Shown: positions 45,943-54,789, counted from the first letter of the stretch. The stretch is DNA of 64,000 bases from Bradyrhizobium sp. Tv2a-2 (GCF_000472425.1 NZ_AXAI01000002.1:1265-65264); one strand, 5' to 3'. Notes: generated from the letters alone by a model not told the origin. A program made the numbers and translations.

Positions 45943-46467
45943 ATGTCGGAACGCTTTACGATAGCCAATTTTCGTAGTGTTGCTCACGGCCCGCAGGAGG
46001 GTCAGTTCGCGGTCGGCGAACGCAAGAAGGCGTCGGGCCTGCGTGATCTCGATCCAAAGTACAAACGGCTGCTCGATGAGCCGGTCACTATGACTCTGGG
46101 TTTGATCGGACCGGACGACCGGATTGGTCTCACGCCGATGTGGTTCGACTATGAGGGCGACAAGATCCTTGTAAACACCGCGTCGCATCGGCACAAGTGT
46201 GAATGGATCCGCAAGAATCCGCGCCTGACGATACTACTGGTCAATCCCAACAACCCCTACCACTGGGTGCAGATAAAGTGCACTGTGGAGAGGGAGATGC
46301 GGGAGTGGGAACCGGACGGCGAATACGTAACCAAACAGCTCGACCGCATCTGGACCAAGTACACCGGCAAGCCGGGCCCCTATGCACTGCGCGATCCGAA
46401 GATTGATGAAAAGCGCGTCTTGTTTGTCTGCGGCATTGATCGGATTGCCACGTTCGGCGAACCATGA
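45943..46467 (+). CDS. Pyridoxamine 5'-phosphate oxidase-fold protein
   Basis: The product is a 174-residue protein of the split-barrel FMN-binding fold. RLLDEPVTMTLGLIGPDDRI, then LTPMWFDYEGDKILVNTA, HRHKCEWIRKNPRLTILLVN and PYHWVQIKCTVE follow the pattern of F420/FMN-dependent PNPOx-like proteins. The start at 45943 has GGAGGA upstream. A good terminator follows at 46550-46572. The cofactor (FMN or F420) and substrate cannot be told from sequence. Confidence 0.82.
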   Translation: MSERFTIANFRSVAHGPQEGQFAVGERKKASGLRDLDPKYKRLLDEPVTMTLGLIGPDDRIGLTPMWFDYEGDKILVNTASHRHKCEWIRKNPRLTILLVNPNNPYHWVQIKCTVEREMREWEPDGEYVTKQLDRIWTKYTGKPGPYALRDPKIDEKRVLFVCGIDRIATFGEP

Positions 46468-46858
46468 CCTGCGGCGCTAGAAAAGGACAAGACCAGGAGG
46501 ATGCCGACGGCGAGATCGAGTGCAAGCACGACGGTGCGGGCTTGGCCTGAAAAGGGCTACGTGGCCCTTTTTCAGTTTGCCGAGGGCTTCAACGTAGTCG
46601 GTTCGCATTTGGGACGACGAAGGTCGCAAGCGGGATGACTAGGAACAGCACAAGCGTCGCAGCTTCTGCCACCGTCACTGCCTGTCATGGTAGCTCCATC
46701 AGATCGGAGCTCTTCGATCTCCTCTCAGGCAATAGTCGCGCGGTGTTGCTGACAAATTCGCGATTATACGATCATGCAGCGATATACACGGGAGCGAATC
46801 TCATATTGGCTTTGCAGGCCCGCGGCCTTAGAGTTGCGGCGATCGCAGGACGGGCGAA
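46468..46858. other. Intergenic region with terminator
   Basis: No gene is supported. The left part holds the terminator of the PNPOx-like gene. A plus-strand frame at 46635-46943 has no ribosome site and no family likeness. Confidence 0.35.
46550..46572 (+). terminator. Rho-independent terminator (bidirectional form)
   Basis: AAAAGGGC (46550-46557) and GCCCTTTT (46564-46571) are exact complements with a six-base loop and a five-T run. It lies 83 bases after the PNPOx-like stop. Confidence 0.8.
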
Positions 46859-47281
46859 ATGCAGTATGTTTGCGATGCGCCGGAGGGTAAGACCTGGTTC
46901 CGTATCGAGACGGAAGGTGAAGCGGTGCATGAGTCGCGCCTGATGGGCCACACAGTCGAGAAATATTTCCGCCGCGAGCGGGAGAAGGCTGTCCAGTCCT
47001 GGCGTCCGGAGCGGCCCAACGCGATTGAGCGAGACATCGGCCTCGAGACCCATGTACAGCGAGAGATGCCGCTTTTTCTCACGTTGCGCGACAGGGAGGG
47101 CAATGCACTGGCTACAGCGATGCTGCCACCGGGTGGCAAGGATCGCGGCGGGTTCCGGATCATCATCGTTGCCGCATCCAATGCCGATCCTTATCCTCAG
47201 CACGACGCAGCCATCGCGGCGCTGGGAGCGCATTTCGATCTCACACTCGATCGCAACCGGTGCTTCCCCTACGGCCGCTGA
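46859..47281 (+). CDS. Conserved hypothetical protein
   Basis: The product is a 140-residue soluble protein: MQYVCDAPEGKTWFRIETEG, HESRLMGHTVEKYFRRERE, and MPLFLTLRDREGNALATAML near residue 75. The wording resembles conserved small proteins of Bradyrhizobium that I cannot name. Start choice is weak, as no clear ribosome site is seen. Confidence 0.6.
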   Translation: MQYVCDAPEGKTWFRIETEGEAVHESRLMGHTVEKYFRREREKAVQSWRPERPNAIERDIGLETHVQREMPLFLTLRDREGNALATAMLPPGGKDRGGFRIIIVAASNADPYPQHDAAIAALGAHFDLTLDRNRCFPYGR

Positions 47282-47388
47282 GGAGCCTGACAAGTATCGC
47301 TGCTTGAGGTCGGCTTTGAGGGGCAAGCCGGAAGTGATCTTCCGTTGCCAACACCGCCGGTTTTGACCCCAAGTGGTCACTTAGCCTG

Positions 47389-48144
47389 CTAGGGCGATCT
47401 TCGGATAGACCAGAGGATAGCGTTCGTGAGGATTCGCTGGTAGCGCGCGTCCTGCCAGACCGACGTATCGTGCCCAAGCGCCGTATAGAATACTCGCCCC
47501 TCGCCGTAAGATCGGGTCCAGGCGAGGGGCCAACCATAGAACCGTCGATGCACATCCGGCTTGCCAAGGTCCACCGAGCTTTGGTCGAGGCGGAGGAGCA
47601 CGTGCGATCCGCGATAGTCGAAGTCGCTGATCTGGTAGATTTCGTCCTCGAATGGCAACGAACTGCCGAGAAACGCCACCAGTGGATCGCTGGGATCAAC
47701 CACCTCGATGGTCACGGCCTGATGCCAGGGATGACCATTGAAGTAGCCGCCGATCAGATCAAGGTAATCCGGCCAAGTGTAGAATGTGTCGATGGCAGAA
47801 TGTACCCCAAGGAACCCACGGCCCGAGCGCACAAAGTTGAGAAGAGCGGTCTTTTCAGAGCCGCTCATCGGAACTTCTCCGGTTGTGTAGAACATCACCG
47901 CAGCGCAGCGCTCGAGGTTTTCGGCCGAAAATTCAGATGTGTCTTCCGTGGCGGAGACTTCAAAGGCATCGGAATTCCTTCCTAGCTGTGTCAGGACTGC
48001 CCTGGAGAGCGGTATCACCTCATGCCGGTAACCGGCAGAGTATGTGAAATAGAGGATGCGCTCTGGTGGGCGGCCTGCACGCGCGCCGAGCGGTCGGATC
48101 GCCGCTGCGCTGCCGAGGAGCGCGATGAACTCACGTCGCCTCAC
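47389..48144 (-). CDS. ThuA-like domain protein, Tat-exported
   Basis: The product has 251 residues from a GTG at 48144 with GGGAGA upstream. The N-terminus RRREFIALLGSAAA is a twin-arginine signal. The mature part has the ThuA / class-I glutamine-amidotransferase-like fold: ILYFTYSAGYRHEVIPLSR, then RGFLGVHSAIDTFYTWPDYL, GGYFNGHPWHQAV, FEDEIYQISDF and RVFYTALGHDTSVW. ThuA-like proteins act on sugars or related compounds; exported forms are common but uncharacterised. An upstream ATG at 48168 has no ribosome site. Confidence 0.82.
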   Translation of the reverse strand: MRRREFIALLGSAAAIRPLGARAGRPPERILYFTYSAGYRHEVIPLSRAVLTQLGRNSDAFEVSATEDTSEFSAENLERCAAVMFYTTGEVPMSGSEKTALLNFVRSGRGFLGVHSAIDTFYTWPDYLDLIGGYFNGHPWHQAVTIEVVDPSDPLVAFLGSSLPFEDEIYQISDFDYRGSHVLLRLDQSSVDLGKPDVHRRFYGWPLAWTRSYGEGRVFYTALGHDTSVWQDARYQRILTNAILWSIRRSP

Positions 48145-48575
48145 AGTGGTCTCCCGAACTCTGATCAATCATGTGTTGAAAAAGCTTAGCACATACAAGT
48201 CGACAGTTGGGTCGCGATCCTTGAACGAGTTGTGTGCTGTGGCATCCTCCGACCAACCAGATACCGCTACCTCGATGAAGTGATCGAGTAGGACGTTTTG
48301 CTGCGCGCTCGAGTCCGCCTACGGCCCTAAGCGGCGGTTTCCCCTGTGACAGTGATACTTCCGCTATCAGGAGCTTAGCGGACGTTGGGGAAAAAGTCTC
48401 CGCTAACCTGCGGCCGTTCGCGTTGGAGTGCCGCCGCGCTCGAATTTTGCAGGGCCTGCCCTCTTCGGACCCGCCCCGCCTGAGGCTAACGACCATCATC
48501 TGGAGTCTTCTTACCTAGACGCGCGCGAAAACCTTCCCAAATCGGCTCACGATACGGCGCGCCATGAGGCGAAAG
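48145..48575. other. Intergenic region without a supported gene
   Basis: The 431 bases contain only decayed dispersed-repeat-like sequence, such as ctaagcggcggtttcccctg near 48328 and gcttagcggacgttgggg near 48373. No reading frame is convincing. Confidence 0.3.
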
Positions 48576-48812
48576 TCACCACCAATGGCGATGATGCCGC
48601 CAGCCATAGTGGTGGCCGCGGTACCAGCCGTAGTGGTGGCCGTGACCGCCGTGATGGCCCCACCCATGCCCGTGGCCGCCTTTAACCTGAATAATTGCTT
48701 CATCCGCTCTGCCCAGCGCATAGGGTGTTGCTGCGGGCATAGCCGGCACTGACATTGTTGGTGCAAGTGCAAAGGCACAGCCGGTAAGTCCGGTTACCAG
48801 AAGCCGTTTCAT
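48576..48812 (-). CDS. Small exported His/Gly/Trp-rich protein
   Basis: The product has 78 residues. The first 25 (MKRLLVTGLTGCAFALAPTM...) form a signal peptide. The mature part ends in a stretch of His-Gly-His-Trp-Tyr repeats (VKGGHGHGWGHHGGHGHHYG) that could bind metal ions. GGAGG lies upstream of the start. Similar short envelope proteins are common in Bradyrhizobium. Function unknown. Confidence 0.7.
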   Translation of the reverse strand: MKRLLVTGLTGCAFALAPTMSVPAMPAATPYALGRADEAIIQVKGGHGHGWGHHGGHGHHYGWYRGHHYGWRHHRHWW

Positions 48813-49153
48813 TTTGGTGCCTCCGACTTTGTGGCAAATGCTCCTGCGGACTATCAGTCCCGTTCTTGCAATGTTGACTGAACGGAGCATTCAGAGTCCG
48901 TTCAGAACCGCAGCGACCGCTAGTAGCACCACTTCGCCATTTCCCCGCCATAGGCGCGGCTATACCGCCAGTAACCTGTGGGCGCTTGCGCGCTCGCAAA
49001 TATGGACTGATCAAGCACTGTGCCGTGCGGCCTGATGCCGACGCGTTGCACTGCGACAGCGTTAATTGCGCTTTAACTGCAAATCACTGATGCATAGCCA
49101 AGCGGCCATTGCCGTGACAGTTGCGGGCAAGGTGCACAGGGCGCGAGCACGCG
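48813..49153. other. Intergenic region without a supported gene
   Basis: The 341 bases include a short inverted pair, gaacggagcattc / gagtccgttc, near 48880-48906, close to the start of the exported small protein. No gene is visible. Confidence 0.3.
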
Positions 49154-49300
49154 CTAGAAGAGGACCACACCTAGGCCCCAAATGATCAAAAAGAATGAGA
49201 TGAGCAGTCCCGTACAGCTGCGCCCGACGACGGCCTTGAGAGACTCTACGTCGACACTGCGTCCTGATAGGCGGGAAATTGTCTGAACAAGCGCAGTCAT
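49154..49300 (-). CDS. Small single-pass membrane protein
   Basis: A 48-codon frame starts at 49300 with GGAGG upstream. It encodes MTALVQTISRLSGRSVDVES, a linker, then one hydrophobic helix, LLISFFLIIWGLGVVLF, at the C-terminus. Short tail-anchored proteins like this are plausible, but the family is unknown. Confidence 0.5.
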   Translation of the reverse strand: MTALVQTISRLSGRSVDVESLKAVVGRSCTGLLISFFLIIWGLGVVLF

Positions 49301-49525
49301 GGCAAGGCCTCCGATTTGCGCAAGCCAAATACATCTGTCGTCGGAATGTGTGTGTGAGCTAGGACACAGAAGTGGGCAGCTGGTGACCTGCATCGCCCCG
49401 ACGACGTGAGAGCGCCGGCGGGTATTTGTTTGACAAAAATCGTGATGGATACCGCGAGCGGCCGCCTTGATGCCGCCGCGGGTGGCGATCAAATGAGGCG
49501 CTGGGATTAAACCAGGGCCTTGCCG

Positions 49526-49714
49526 ATGTTCCAGGAACTGATTGACGACTATCGACGTCAGGCCGCGCAATACATTGCGGACGCGCTCGAGTTGGAGTCC
49601 GGCCGCTGGCGTGACCAGGACGGGGACGAGTCGGTAGCGACTGCTGCACGCAAGCGGGGCCTTGCTGCCATGTTGTTTGGATTGGCTGACGCCTATGAGG
49701 AACAGGACCGCTAG
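49526..49714 (+). CDS. Small hypothetical helical protein
   Basis: The product has 62 residues: MFQELIDDYRRQAAQYIADA, then an acidic linker and AARKRGLAAMLFGLADAYEE. It is amphipathic and soluble. The ATG at 49526 is used; no strong ribosome site is seen. I do not recognise the family. Confidence 0.5.
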   Translation: MFQELIDDYRRQAAQYIADALELESGRWRDQDGDESVATAARKRGLAAMLFGLADAYEEQDR

Positions 49715-49749
49715 CGTCGCGTGCGGGGCTTCGGTGCCGCGCCCCATTT

Positions 49750-49947
49750 CTACGGCAAAGGAGGCACCTCAATAACCCCTTTTAGGACTGCGATGATTAC
49801 GTCTTTCACGTCGTCCTTTTCGACGTAAAGGCTCCTGATATTTTTCGGCTGAGTTGGCTTGCTTTGTGGTCCGGTCTTCTCTTTGACGAGACCGGGCAGC
49901 GAGTTGGCGATCATCTGAGCGAGGGTATCAATTTGATCAGGAGTCAT
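49750..49947 (-). CDS. Small hypothetical protein
   Basis: The product has 65 residues: MTPDQIDTLAQMIANSLPGL, a Lys/Pro/Gln-rich linker, and SLYVEKDDVKDVIIAVLKG. AGGGAG lies upstream of the ATG at 49947. A short N-terminal helix plus linker plus C-terminal helix suggests a small binding or regulatory protein. No family recognised. Confidence 0.55.
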   Translation of the reverse strand: MTPDQIDTLAQMIANSLPGLVKEKTGPQSKPTQPKNIRSLYVEKDDVKDVIIAVLKGVIEVPPLP

Positions 49948-50035
49948 GTTTCAGGTCTCCCTGCCTAGCCGAGGAACACTAGTAAAGCCGAGGCCAAGCT
50001 GACGCCGGGCTGCGGGCCCGCGCTTCCGTCCTACA

Positions 50036-50084
50036 AAAAATGCGCCGCCAGGCTCGAAATACAATGTCCTGGCGGCGTTCTATT
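50036..50084 (-). terminator. Rho-independent terminator on the minus strand
   Basis: On the minus strand the stem cgccgccagg / cctggcggcg (10 exact pairs) is followed by a run of six Ts. No leftward protein gene ends directly upstream of it, so it may end a non-coding transcript. Confidence 0.65.
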
Positions 50085-50439
50085 CCAGCTGGTGGCTGCA
50101 ATCCCCAGCACCGATAACGTAGCAAGCGCAAATGCCGCGGACTGTGAAGCGCGTCACACCGACCAGGCGGCTGAGATAATAAAAGCAAGTAGGGCCGCCG
50201 GCTGACCTCGAAATCACCGGCGGCCTAGGCCGAACAATTGCAATGGCGGTAGCCCGGTGCGATCTCCCTGTCCGTCCCTGCCTCCATGGCACGGCCATCC
50301 TACGAGGACAGGCTGACGTGAACCTCACAGGGGTGCGAGGATTCGGTTTCGCGTCCAATCGCACAGGACGCGCAACCAGCGCGGCTGGCGGCACATGCTA
50401 ACCGGCAGTTAATGTGATCAGCCTACAATCTAAACCAGA

Positions 50440-50503
50440 TTTACGCGCTAACGCGTAAAGGAGCCGTCGCGATAACGATCCAGCGGCGGCTCTCTCTTTT
50501 TTA
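50440..50503 (+). ncRNA. Candidate small RNA 3' end (tandem hairpins plus T-run)
   Basis: A perfect palindrome tttacgcg-ctaa-cgcgtaaa (50440-50459) is followed at once by a second hairpin, gagccgtcgc / gcggcggctc (one G-U), and then tctctctttttta. This is the usual 3' end of a terminated small RNA. It lies 20-80 bases before the gene at 50522, so it could also be a leader attenuator. No start site could be placed. Confidence 0.45.
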
Positions 50504-50521
50504 TTCACTCAATTGAGGTCA

Positions 50522-51199
50522 ATGCCAGTGACCAAGACATCGGAAGCACAGATCCAAACCGAACAACTCGAGTCCGCAATGCCGATCAGAAAAAACAGCC
50601 GGAAATCGATCTTGGCGCTGTCGGTGTTTGCTCTAGGCCTAAACGCTACTGCGGCCGTCTATACACTGTCGCCTTCCGATTTTGCCTTGCCGAATCTCAC
50701 CAATTTGGCCGAACTGCTTCCGCACCAGGAGGCTTCCGATCCAATATCGGATCCGGTTGTCGCCGCATTAAAGGATGTTCAATCGGCCCAGCAGCAACAT
50801 GTTGCCCTGCTGCAAGAGAATAGCTCCTCGTTGCAGCAAAACACAGCTCTGCTTCAGCAGGACTCAACTACGCTTGCTTCTCTAAGAGAGAGCATCACGG
50901 ATGAACAAGTCGATGTGAAGAAAATATCTGCTCAGATAACGGATGAACATGTCGACGTGAAGAAGATGTCCGCTCAGATCTCCACGCTTATAGCGAAGGT
51001 TAACTCGCTACAGAACGCAATTGCGCCAGAGATAACCTCCTCCATTCCAAAAGGACGTGCTCGCGCCCGGCTGTCGGGAGTGACGCGCAACAGGTTGGCT
51101 CGGTCGGCTAAGCCTGCAGGAGCTGTTTCGATTGGCGGCGTGCCGCTAATTATAGCGCCTGCATCAGTACGGGGTCCGTCACAAAGCCCAGAAGGCTAA
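50522..51199 (+). CDS. Hypothetical membrane-anchored coiled-coil protein
   Basis: The product has 225 residues. A short cytoplasmic head is followed by one hydrophobic helix (SILALSVFALGLNATAAVYTL, residues about 30-50) and a long Gln/Ser-rich coiled coil. The coil contains two 14-residue tandem repeats, ITDEQVDVKKISAQ and ITDEHVDVKKMSAQ, with a 42-base DNA period. The tail is basic and Pro/Ser rich. The layout suggests an inner-membrane anchored periplasmic filament or scaffold. It resembles Bradyrhizobium hypothetical proteins; no function is known. Confidence 0.7.
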   Translation: MPVTKTSEAQIQTEQLESAMPIRKNSRKSILALSVFALGLNATAAVYTLSPSDFALPNLTNLAELLPHQEASDPISDPVVAALKDVQSAQQQHVALLQENSSSLQQNTALLQQDSTTLASLRESITDEQVDVKKISAQITDEHVDVKKMSAQISTLIAKVNSLQNAIAPEITSSIPKGRARARLSGVTRNRLARSAKPAGAVSIGGVPLIIAPASVRGPSQSPEG

Positions 51200-52339
51200 G
51201 CTACTACTGCGAAGAGCAGGCCGCGGGGTTTCGGTCGCGCGCTTTGACTAAGCGGGAAGGCAAGCCGTTGCTCCGTGCGATGGTAGCCCGCGATGGCGTC
51301 TCTCCGGCTGTCGCCACGTTAGCCGCCAGCTGCCTTAGCGCCAGACAGCGAGCTACGAACGAATTCCCGGTAAATCGAATTGATGATGGACGCCAACATA
51401 ATCGCACCCGTTGCTTGATTGGGGGCATCAGAATGGATTCGTGTTACAGGCCGGTTTCGTGAGTTTGGGGAATGGTTTCATCTGACATGGCCCGGCAAAG
51501 GGCTACGCGCGAGGCGGGGTTTCGGTGCGGGCTCTAGCCGCCGGCATACCTTCATCCAGCGGATCTTCGCCGCGAAGATCACGCGCCGCCTCGTTCACGA
51601 TCGCGATGATCTTGCGCACCATATCGTCGCGGTTGGTTCCGGCCTCACCTTTGACCAGGTAGCGGACGCGGCGCGGATCTCTGCCTTGGCGTCGTCTTCG
51701 TCGTTGAAATGAAACTCATACAGCGCCCATGCGTGGTGGGTCCGCAGTCCGTCCCGAGCGAGAAGGTGGCGTAGGCGAGCGGAGCTGGAAACGCGGTGCC
51801 GATACGCTGGGAGAGTGCGTAAGATCGCGCCCTTCGCCAACTTGACCGCCGTGATGTGAGGCCGCCTCGATCGGCGGCCTTAGCGTTACTTTTCCGGCAC
51901 GTTCACGGGTGGAAGCGGCGCTGTCGGCAGGATCGTAAACTGATGCGGGCGCGGCAATACCATTGCCAACGCTACAAAAGCGACCGTGATGATGACCAGC
52001 CCCCGCATGCTGGAACCTTACACCGCGATGCGGTGTGTTCACAATGTTGCAGAAGTCGGGTCAGCCATCTCGTCTGCAATGACCATCCTGAGCGGCTGTG
52101 CGGCCAAGGATGATCATGCCGGATGCTTCGCTACCGGCAGCAAATCCGGGAGAGAGGTAAGCCGCCTCAACCGAACCCGGCCTCGCCGAATAAAAACACG
52201 CCGCGGAGGGGCGCGAAGCGAGGGTTGATCTCTCTCGCGCGGGACCGTCAGGCAGCGGGCACAACTCGTACCCGATATCAGCCCGATCGACGGGGCGCGA
52301 TGAATAATTAGGAACATGTGCAGGTGTGTGCAGTTACCT
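51200..52339. other. Long intergenic region of decayed sequence
   Basis: More than 1.1 kb holds no intact gene. A possible gene remnant lies at 51503-51735 on the minus strand. A hairpin AGGCCGCC / GGCGGCCT (51859-51866 and 51873-51880) is followed by a weak T-rich stretch. The rest shows only random frames. Confidence 0.4.
51503..51735 (-). pseudogene. Possible frameshifted small gene
   Basis: One minus frame gives LYEFHFNDEDDAKAEIRA. The next frame continues with VRYLVKGEAGTNRDDMVRKI and then VNEAARDLRGEDPLDEG to a stop at 51503. The two pieces together look like one small soluble protein broken by an indel near 51680. Neither alone has a good ribosome site. Confidence 0.3.
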
Positions 52340-53183
52340 GCATGTAATTTTTGAGACCGACACAAACATCGTGGTGGATTTGCGCGCTCCTTGCGGTCCT
52401 TCAAAGATTGGGACCGTGTCTACTTTGCACCCCGGGGTCCCAGGCACGGGCAACGGCAGCAATCAAAAGCTTCGATCCGATGTGTTCATTAAAGCCGGTT
52501 GGCTCGGCGCCAGCGAAATCGGTTAGCCACGTTTTCAGTCTGGCTTTGCCGTCATGTTCGATGCTGTCGAGATACTCGCGAACAGGATGGAAGGGGTTCT
52601 TCTTTGCCACCGCTTCTACGGCCTGGGCCGCGGTAGCCACATTGACAGCGATCCCTTTGTGCTGAAGCCAATCCGTAACAAGCAGATCGTCCTGCGGCGT
52701 CCAAGGGCGCTCTTGCCATTCCAACTGCGTGCCCCACGGCGGGGACTCAACGATCGTCGTTTGATGGGAGAATTCATCGTACGCCAGACAGCCTTGCCAG
52801 GCCGGCGCGTCTCGCAGTGCGGTCATTGCATTGGCCAGTAGTGCCTTCGGCGCACCGGTCGCGGTAACGATCAGATGCTCCATCCACGGTTCTTTGTCGG
52901 CGGCAGCCTTTGTCACGTCCTGCCACTCCAGTTCGACAGGACCGTCTGCAGGGATTCCAATTCGGCCGCCTTGACGGTTTCGCAGCGTGGCCAAGCTTCC
53001 GGCTCGAGCGAGGCGATAGCCATGCCCCGCCCGGGCTTCTTCATTCCTGTTTGAAATTGCTCGCTCATTGCGCCACCCCATAGGCAAGGGTCGCGATGGA
53101 CCGGGCGGTCTCCTGGCAGTAGAAGAACAGCCGCCGCTTCCGTGCTTGAAAATAAACCGGAGCGGGGCTAGATTGTTGGACAC
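52340..53183 (-). pseudogene. VapE-type phage primase/helicase-like protein, frameshifted and truncated
   Basis: The minus frame encodes the lead-in to the VapE P-loop ATPase domain: FHPVREYLDSIEHDGKARLK, TWLTDFAGAEPTGFNEHIGS and KLLIAAVARAWDPG. At the ccccgggg run near 52430-52437 the frame breaks. The expected continuation, CKVDTVPIFEGPQGARKSTT with a Walker-A-like motif, is in the next frame and ends soon after, near 52340. VapE proteins belong to phages and pathogenicity-type islands. This dead copy lies 180 bases from the partial tRNA-Lys copy and so marks the right edge of the proposed island. Confidence 0.75.
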
Positions 53184-53725
53184 TTACTCAGGGGTTTGCG
53201 ACTTTGGGGCCGGCTGAGCAGAGCCGGCCCTTCGTATTTCTGGGGGCAGGGGAGCCGGCCCCGATAGTTCTGACATCTCTAATCTCCTTACCGCTCAATG
53301 TCGGAACGGAAGGGGAAACAGTCAGAATTGATGTTGAATTTGCTTCGGTCTCAAATGCCTCCTAATCAGCGGGTCCCAGGTAGCAATCATGCTGCGGGTT
53401 GTTCCGAGTGACCGTACCGTTGTGGCTACGAGGCTCTGCCGTGAGATTCGACGGACCTCGCGTAGCGGATGAGGCCAGCAATCCGGCACGGCCGTATTTA
53501 TTCAAGCTGCGGTCGCCGGCCGGGTTCGGGCGCGATGCTGCGCGAGAGCCAAACGCTCGATGAGGCCCTTACGGCCGTAGTGACACCATTTGTCATTCAT
53601 CAGCTGATCTGCCTATTGTACGGTGGCACCTCACGCGATTGCGTGCAGGTCAACACCGTCACGTTACCCAAGACACACAAGCTCCCAAAAGGACGCTCGC
53701 GAGTGATGGTGCTGCGGTGCCGCCG
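53184..53725. other. Intergenic region at the right island edge
   Basis: The 542 bases hold a hairpin gggccggct / agccggccc (53207-53215 and 53222-53230) and the partial tRNA-Lys copy (53359-53381). A frame at 53469-53729 has no ribosome site and no family likeness. Confidence 0.4.
53359..53381 (+). repeat. Partial tRNA-Lys copy, putative right attachment site
   Basis: The 23 bases match tRNA-Lys positions 13437-13459 with one mismatch (c for t in the anticodon loop). The match ends inside the T-arm. Orientation is the same as in the intact gene, as expected for a direct repeat left by site-specific integration. Confidence 0.6.
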
Positions 53726-54130
53726 CTAGGGCGATCCAGCTTTCATGCCCTGTAGCTGGCGCAACGGATTGAGCGGAGCGAGAGGGATAAGCTCGAACGT
53801 CATAAGATGGGCTTGGCCAAGCGGCAGCTTTTGGAGCAATTCGCGCGCGGCTGCCGTGTCCGTTAGGTTCAAGATGAACGCCACACCCATACGTCCCTGC
53901 AGCGAATACCACTGGTCGATCTTGCCAGCCAAGTAGAGGTCAACCGTCTCCCCGACTTCATTCGGCAAAATTGCGCGAACTTTCGCCGGATCGACACCCG
54001 CAGGCACGGTGCCAATGGCGAGGATTCTCGTCGTGGGCGTTGGCGGATTGTCGGCTTGTGCGTGTCCGGCGCCTGCGCCCATCAGGCTGAGGATCAGCGC
54101 GACCACGCCAGAAACGAGAGCGTTTTTCAT
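53726..54130 (-). CDS. Exported YciI/muconolactone-isomerase-like protein
   Basis: The product has 134 residues. A Sec signal peptide (NALVSGVVALILSLMGAG, cleaved near HAQA) is followed by a small alpha/beta domain: TRILAIGTVPAGVDPAKVRA, VDLYLAGKIDQWYSLQG, then GVAFILNLTDTAAARELLQK and HLMTFELIPLAPL. It is an exported paralogue of the cytoplasmic protein at 56587 (LDGKIEQFWYRQD, GVIFLMNVESVDQAK). It is the last gene of the leftward dehalogenase operon, 10 bases after the flavin reductase gene. Confidence 0.75.
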   Translation of the reverse strand: MKNALVSGVVALILSLMGAGAGHAQADNPPTPTTRILAIGTVPAGVDPAKVRAILPNEVGETVDLYLAGKIDQWYSLQGRMGVAFILNLTDTAAARELLQKLPLGQAHLMTFELIPLAPLNPLRQLQGMKAGSP

Positions 54131-54140
54131 TTCGTCTTCC

Positions 54141-54773
54141 TTATTCCTTGTGTTTCGCCAGGAGTGCCTGCCCCAACCCGGCGCTCGGTTCGAATTTGTT
54201 TCGCGTGAATGTGTATTGGGCACCTTCCATGCGCCCGATGAGATCCATGTTCGTCGCGTCGATATGGAAACGGGCGGCGTCGAGTACGGCTTCGTCGCGA
54301 ACATGCAGCACAACGATGCGCCCGAGGATCAGGCTGAAGCCTCCGAGCCGGATTTCCTGCATGAATTTGCATTCGAAAGAGGCCGGGCTTTCGGCGATCC
54401 GGGGCGGCGCGACCAGTTCGCTGGGCACTGTTTGAAGTCCCACCACCGCGACCTCGCTGACATACGACGGAAACGGCATGGAGCTGGCGCGCATCTTTTC
54501 CGCCGCGGAGAATGGCACCAGATTGACGACGAATTCTTCCGTCGCGCGGATGTTGAGACAGGTGTCCTTCGGCTGTGTCGGGGAATTCCGACCGACGCCA
54601 ATCGCGAGCGTTGGGGGTTCGGTTCCGAACGCATTAAAGAAGGAGAACGGTGCGGCGTTCACGATGCCATTCCTGTCCTGGGAGGTCACCCAAGCGATCG
54701 GTCGCGGCAACACCGTCGCCAGCAGCAGCTTGTAGCGTACCTCTTCAGTGAGGGATTCGAATTCGAATTTCAT
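54141..54773 (-). CDS. Flavin reductase family protein
   Basis: The product is a 210-residue FMN-binding split-barrel protein. YKLLLATVLPRPIAWVTSQD, NAAPFSFFNAFGTEPPTLAI, DTCLNIRATEEFVVNLVP and ESPASFECKFMQEIRLGG are hallmarks of the flavin reductase-like group. It may feed reduced flavin to a monooxygenase or act as an oxidoreductase itself. The ATG at 54773 has AAAGGA upstream. It follows the dehalogenase gene by 16 bases. Confidence 0.85.
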   Translation of the reverse strand: MKFEFESLTEEVRYKLLLATVLPRPIAWVTSQDRNGIVNAAPFSFFNAFGTEPPTLAIGVGRNSPTQPKDTCLNIRATEEFVVNLVPFSAAEKMRASSMPFPSYVSEVAVVGLQTVPSELVAPPRIAESPASFECKFMQEIRLGGFSLILGRIVVLHVRDEAVLDAARFHIDATNMDLIGRMEGAQYTFTRNKFEPSAGLGQALLAKHKE

Positions 54774-54789
54774 GGCGTTCCTTTTCACG

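Larger units (their letters stand above)
49948..50521. other. Intergenic region rich in hairpins
   Basis: No protein gene is supported. The region holds four strong hairpins, two of them with T-runs (see 50036-50084 and 50461-50503), plus gccgccgg / ccggcggc at about 50194-50224. It is the best place in the window to look for small RNAs. Confidence 0.4.

Noticed and set aside
46635..46943. Plus-strand frame of 102 codons
   Set aside because: It lacks a ribosome site, is Ser/Thr/Arg-rich without pattern, and overlaps the better-supported gene at 46859.
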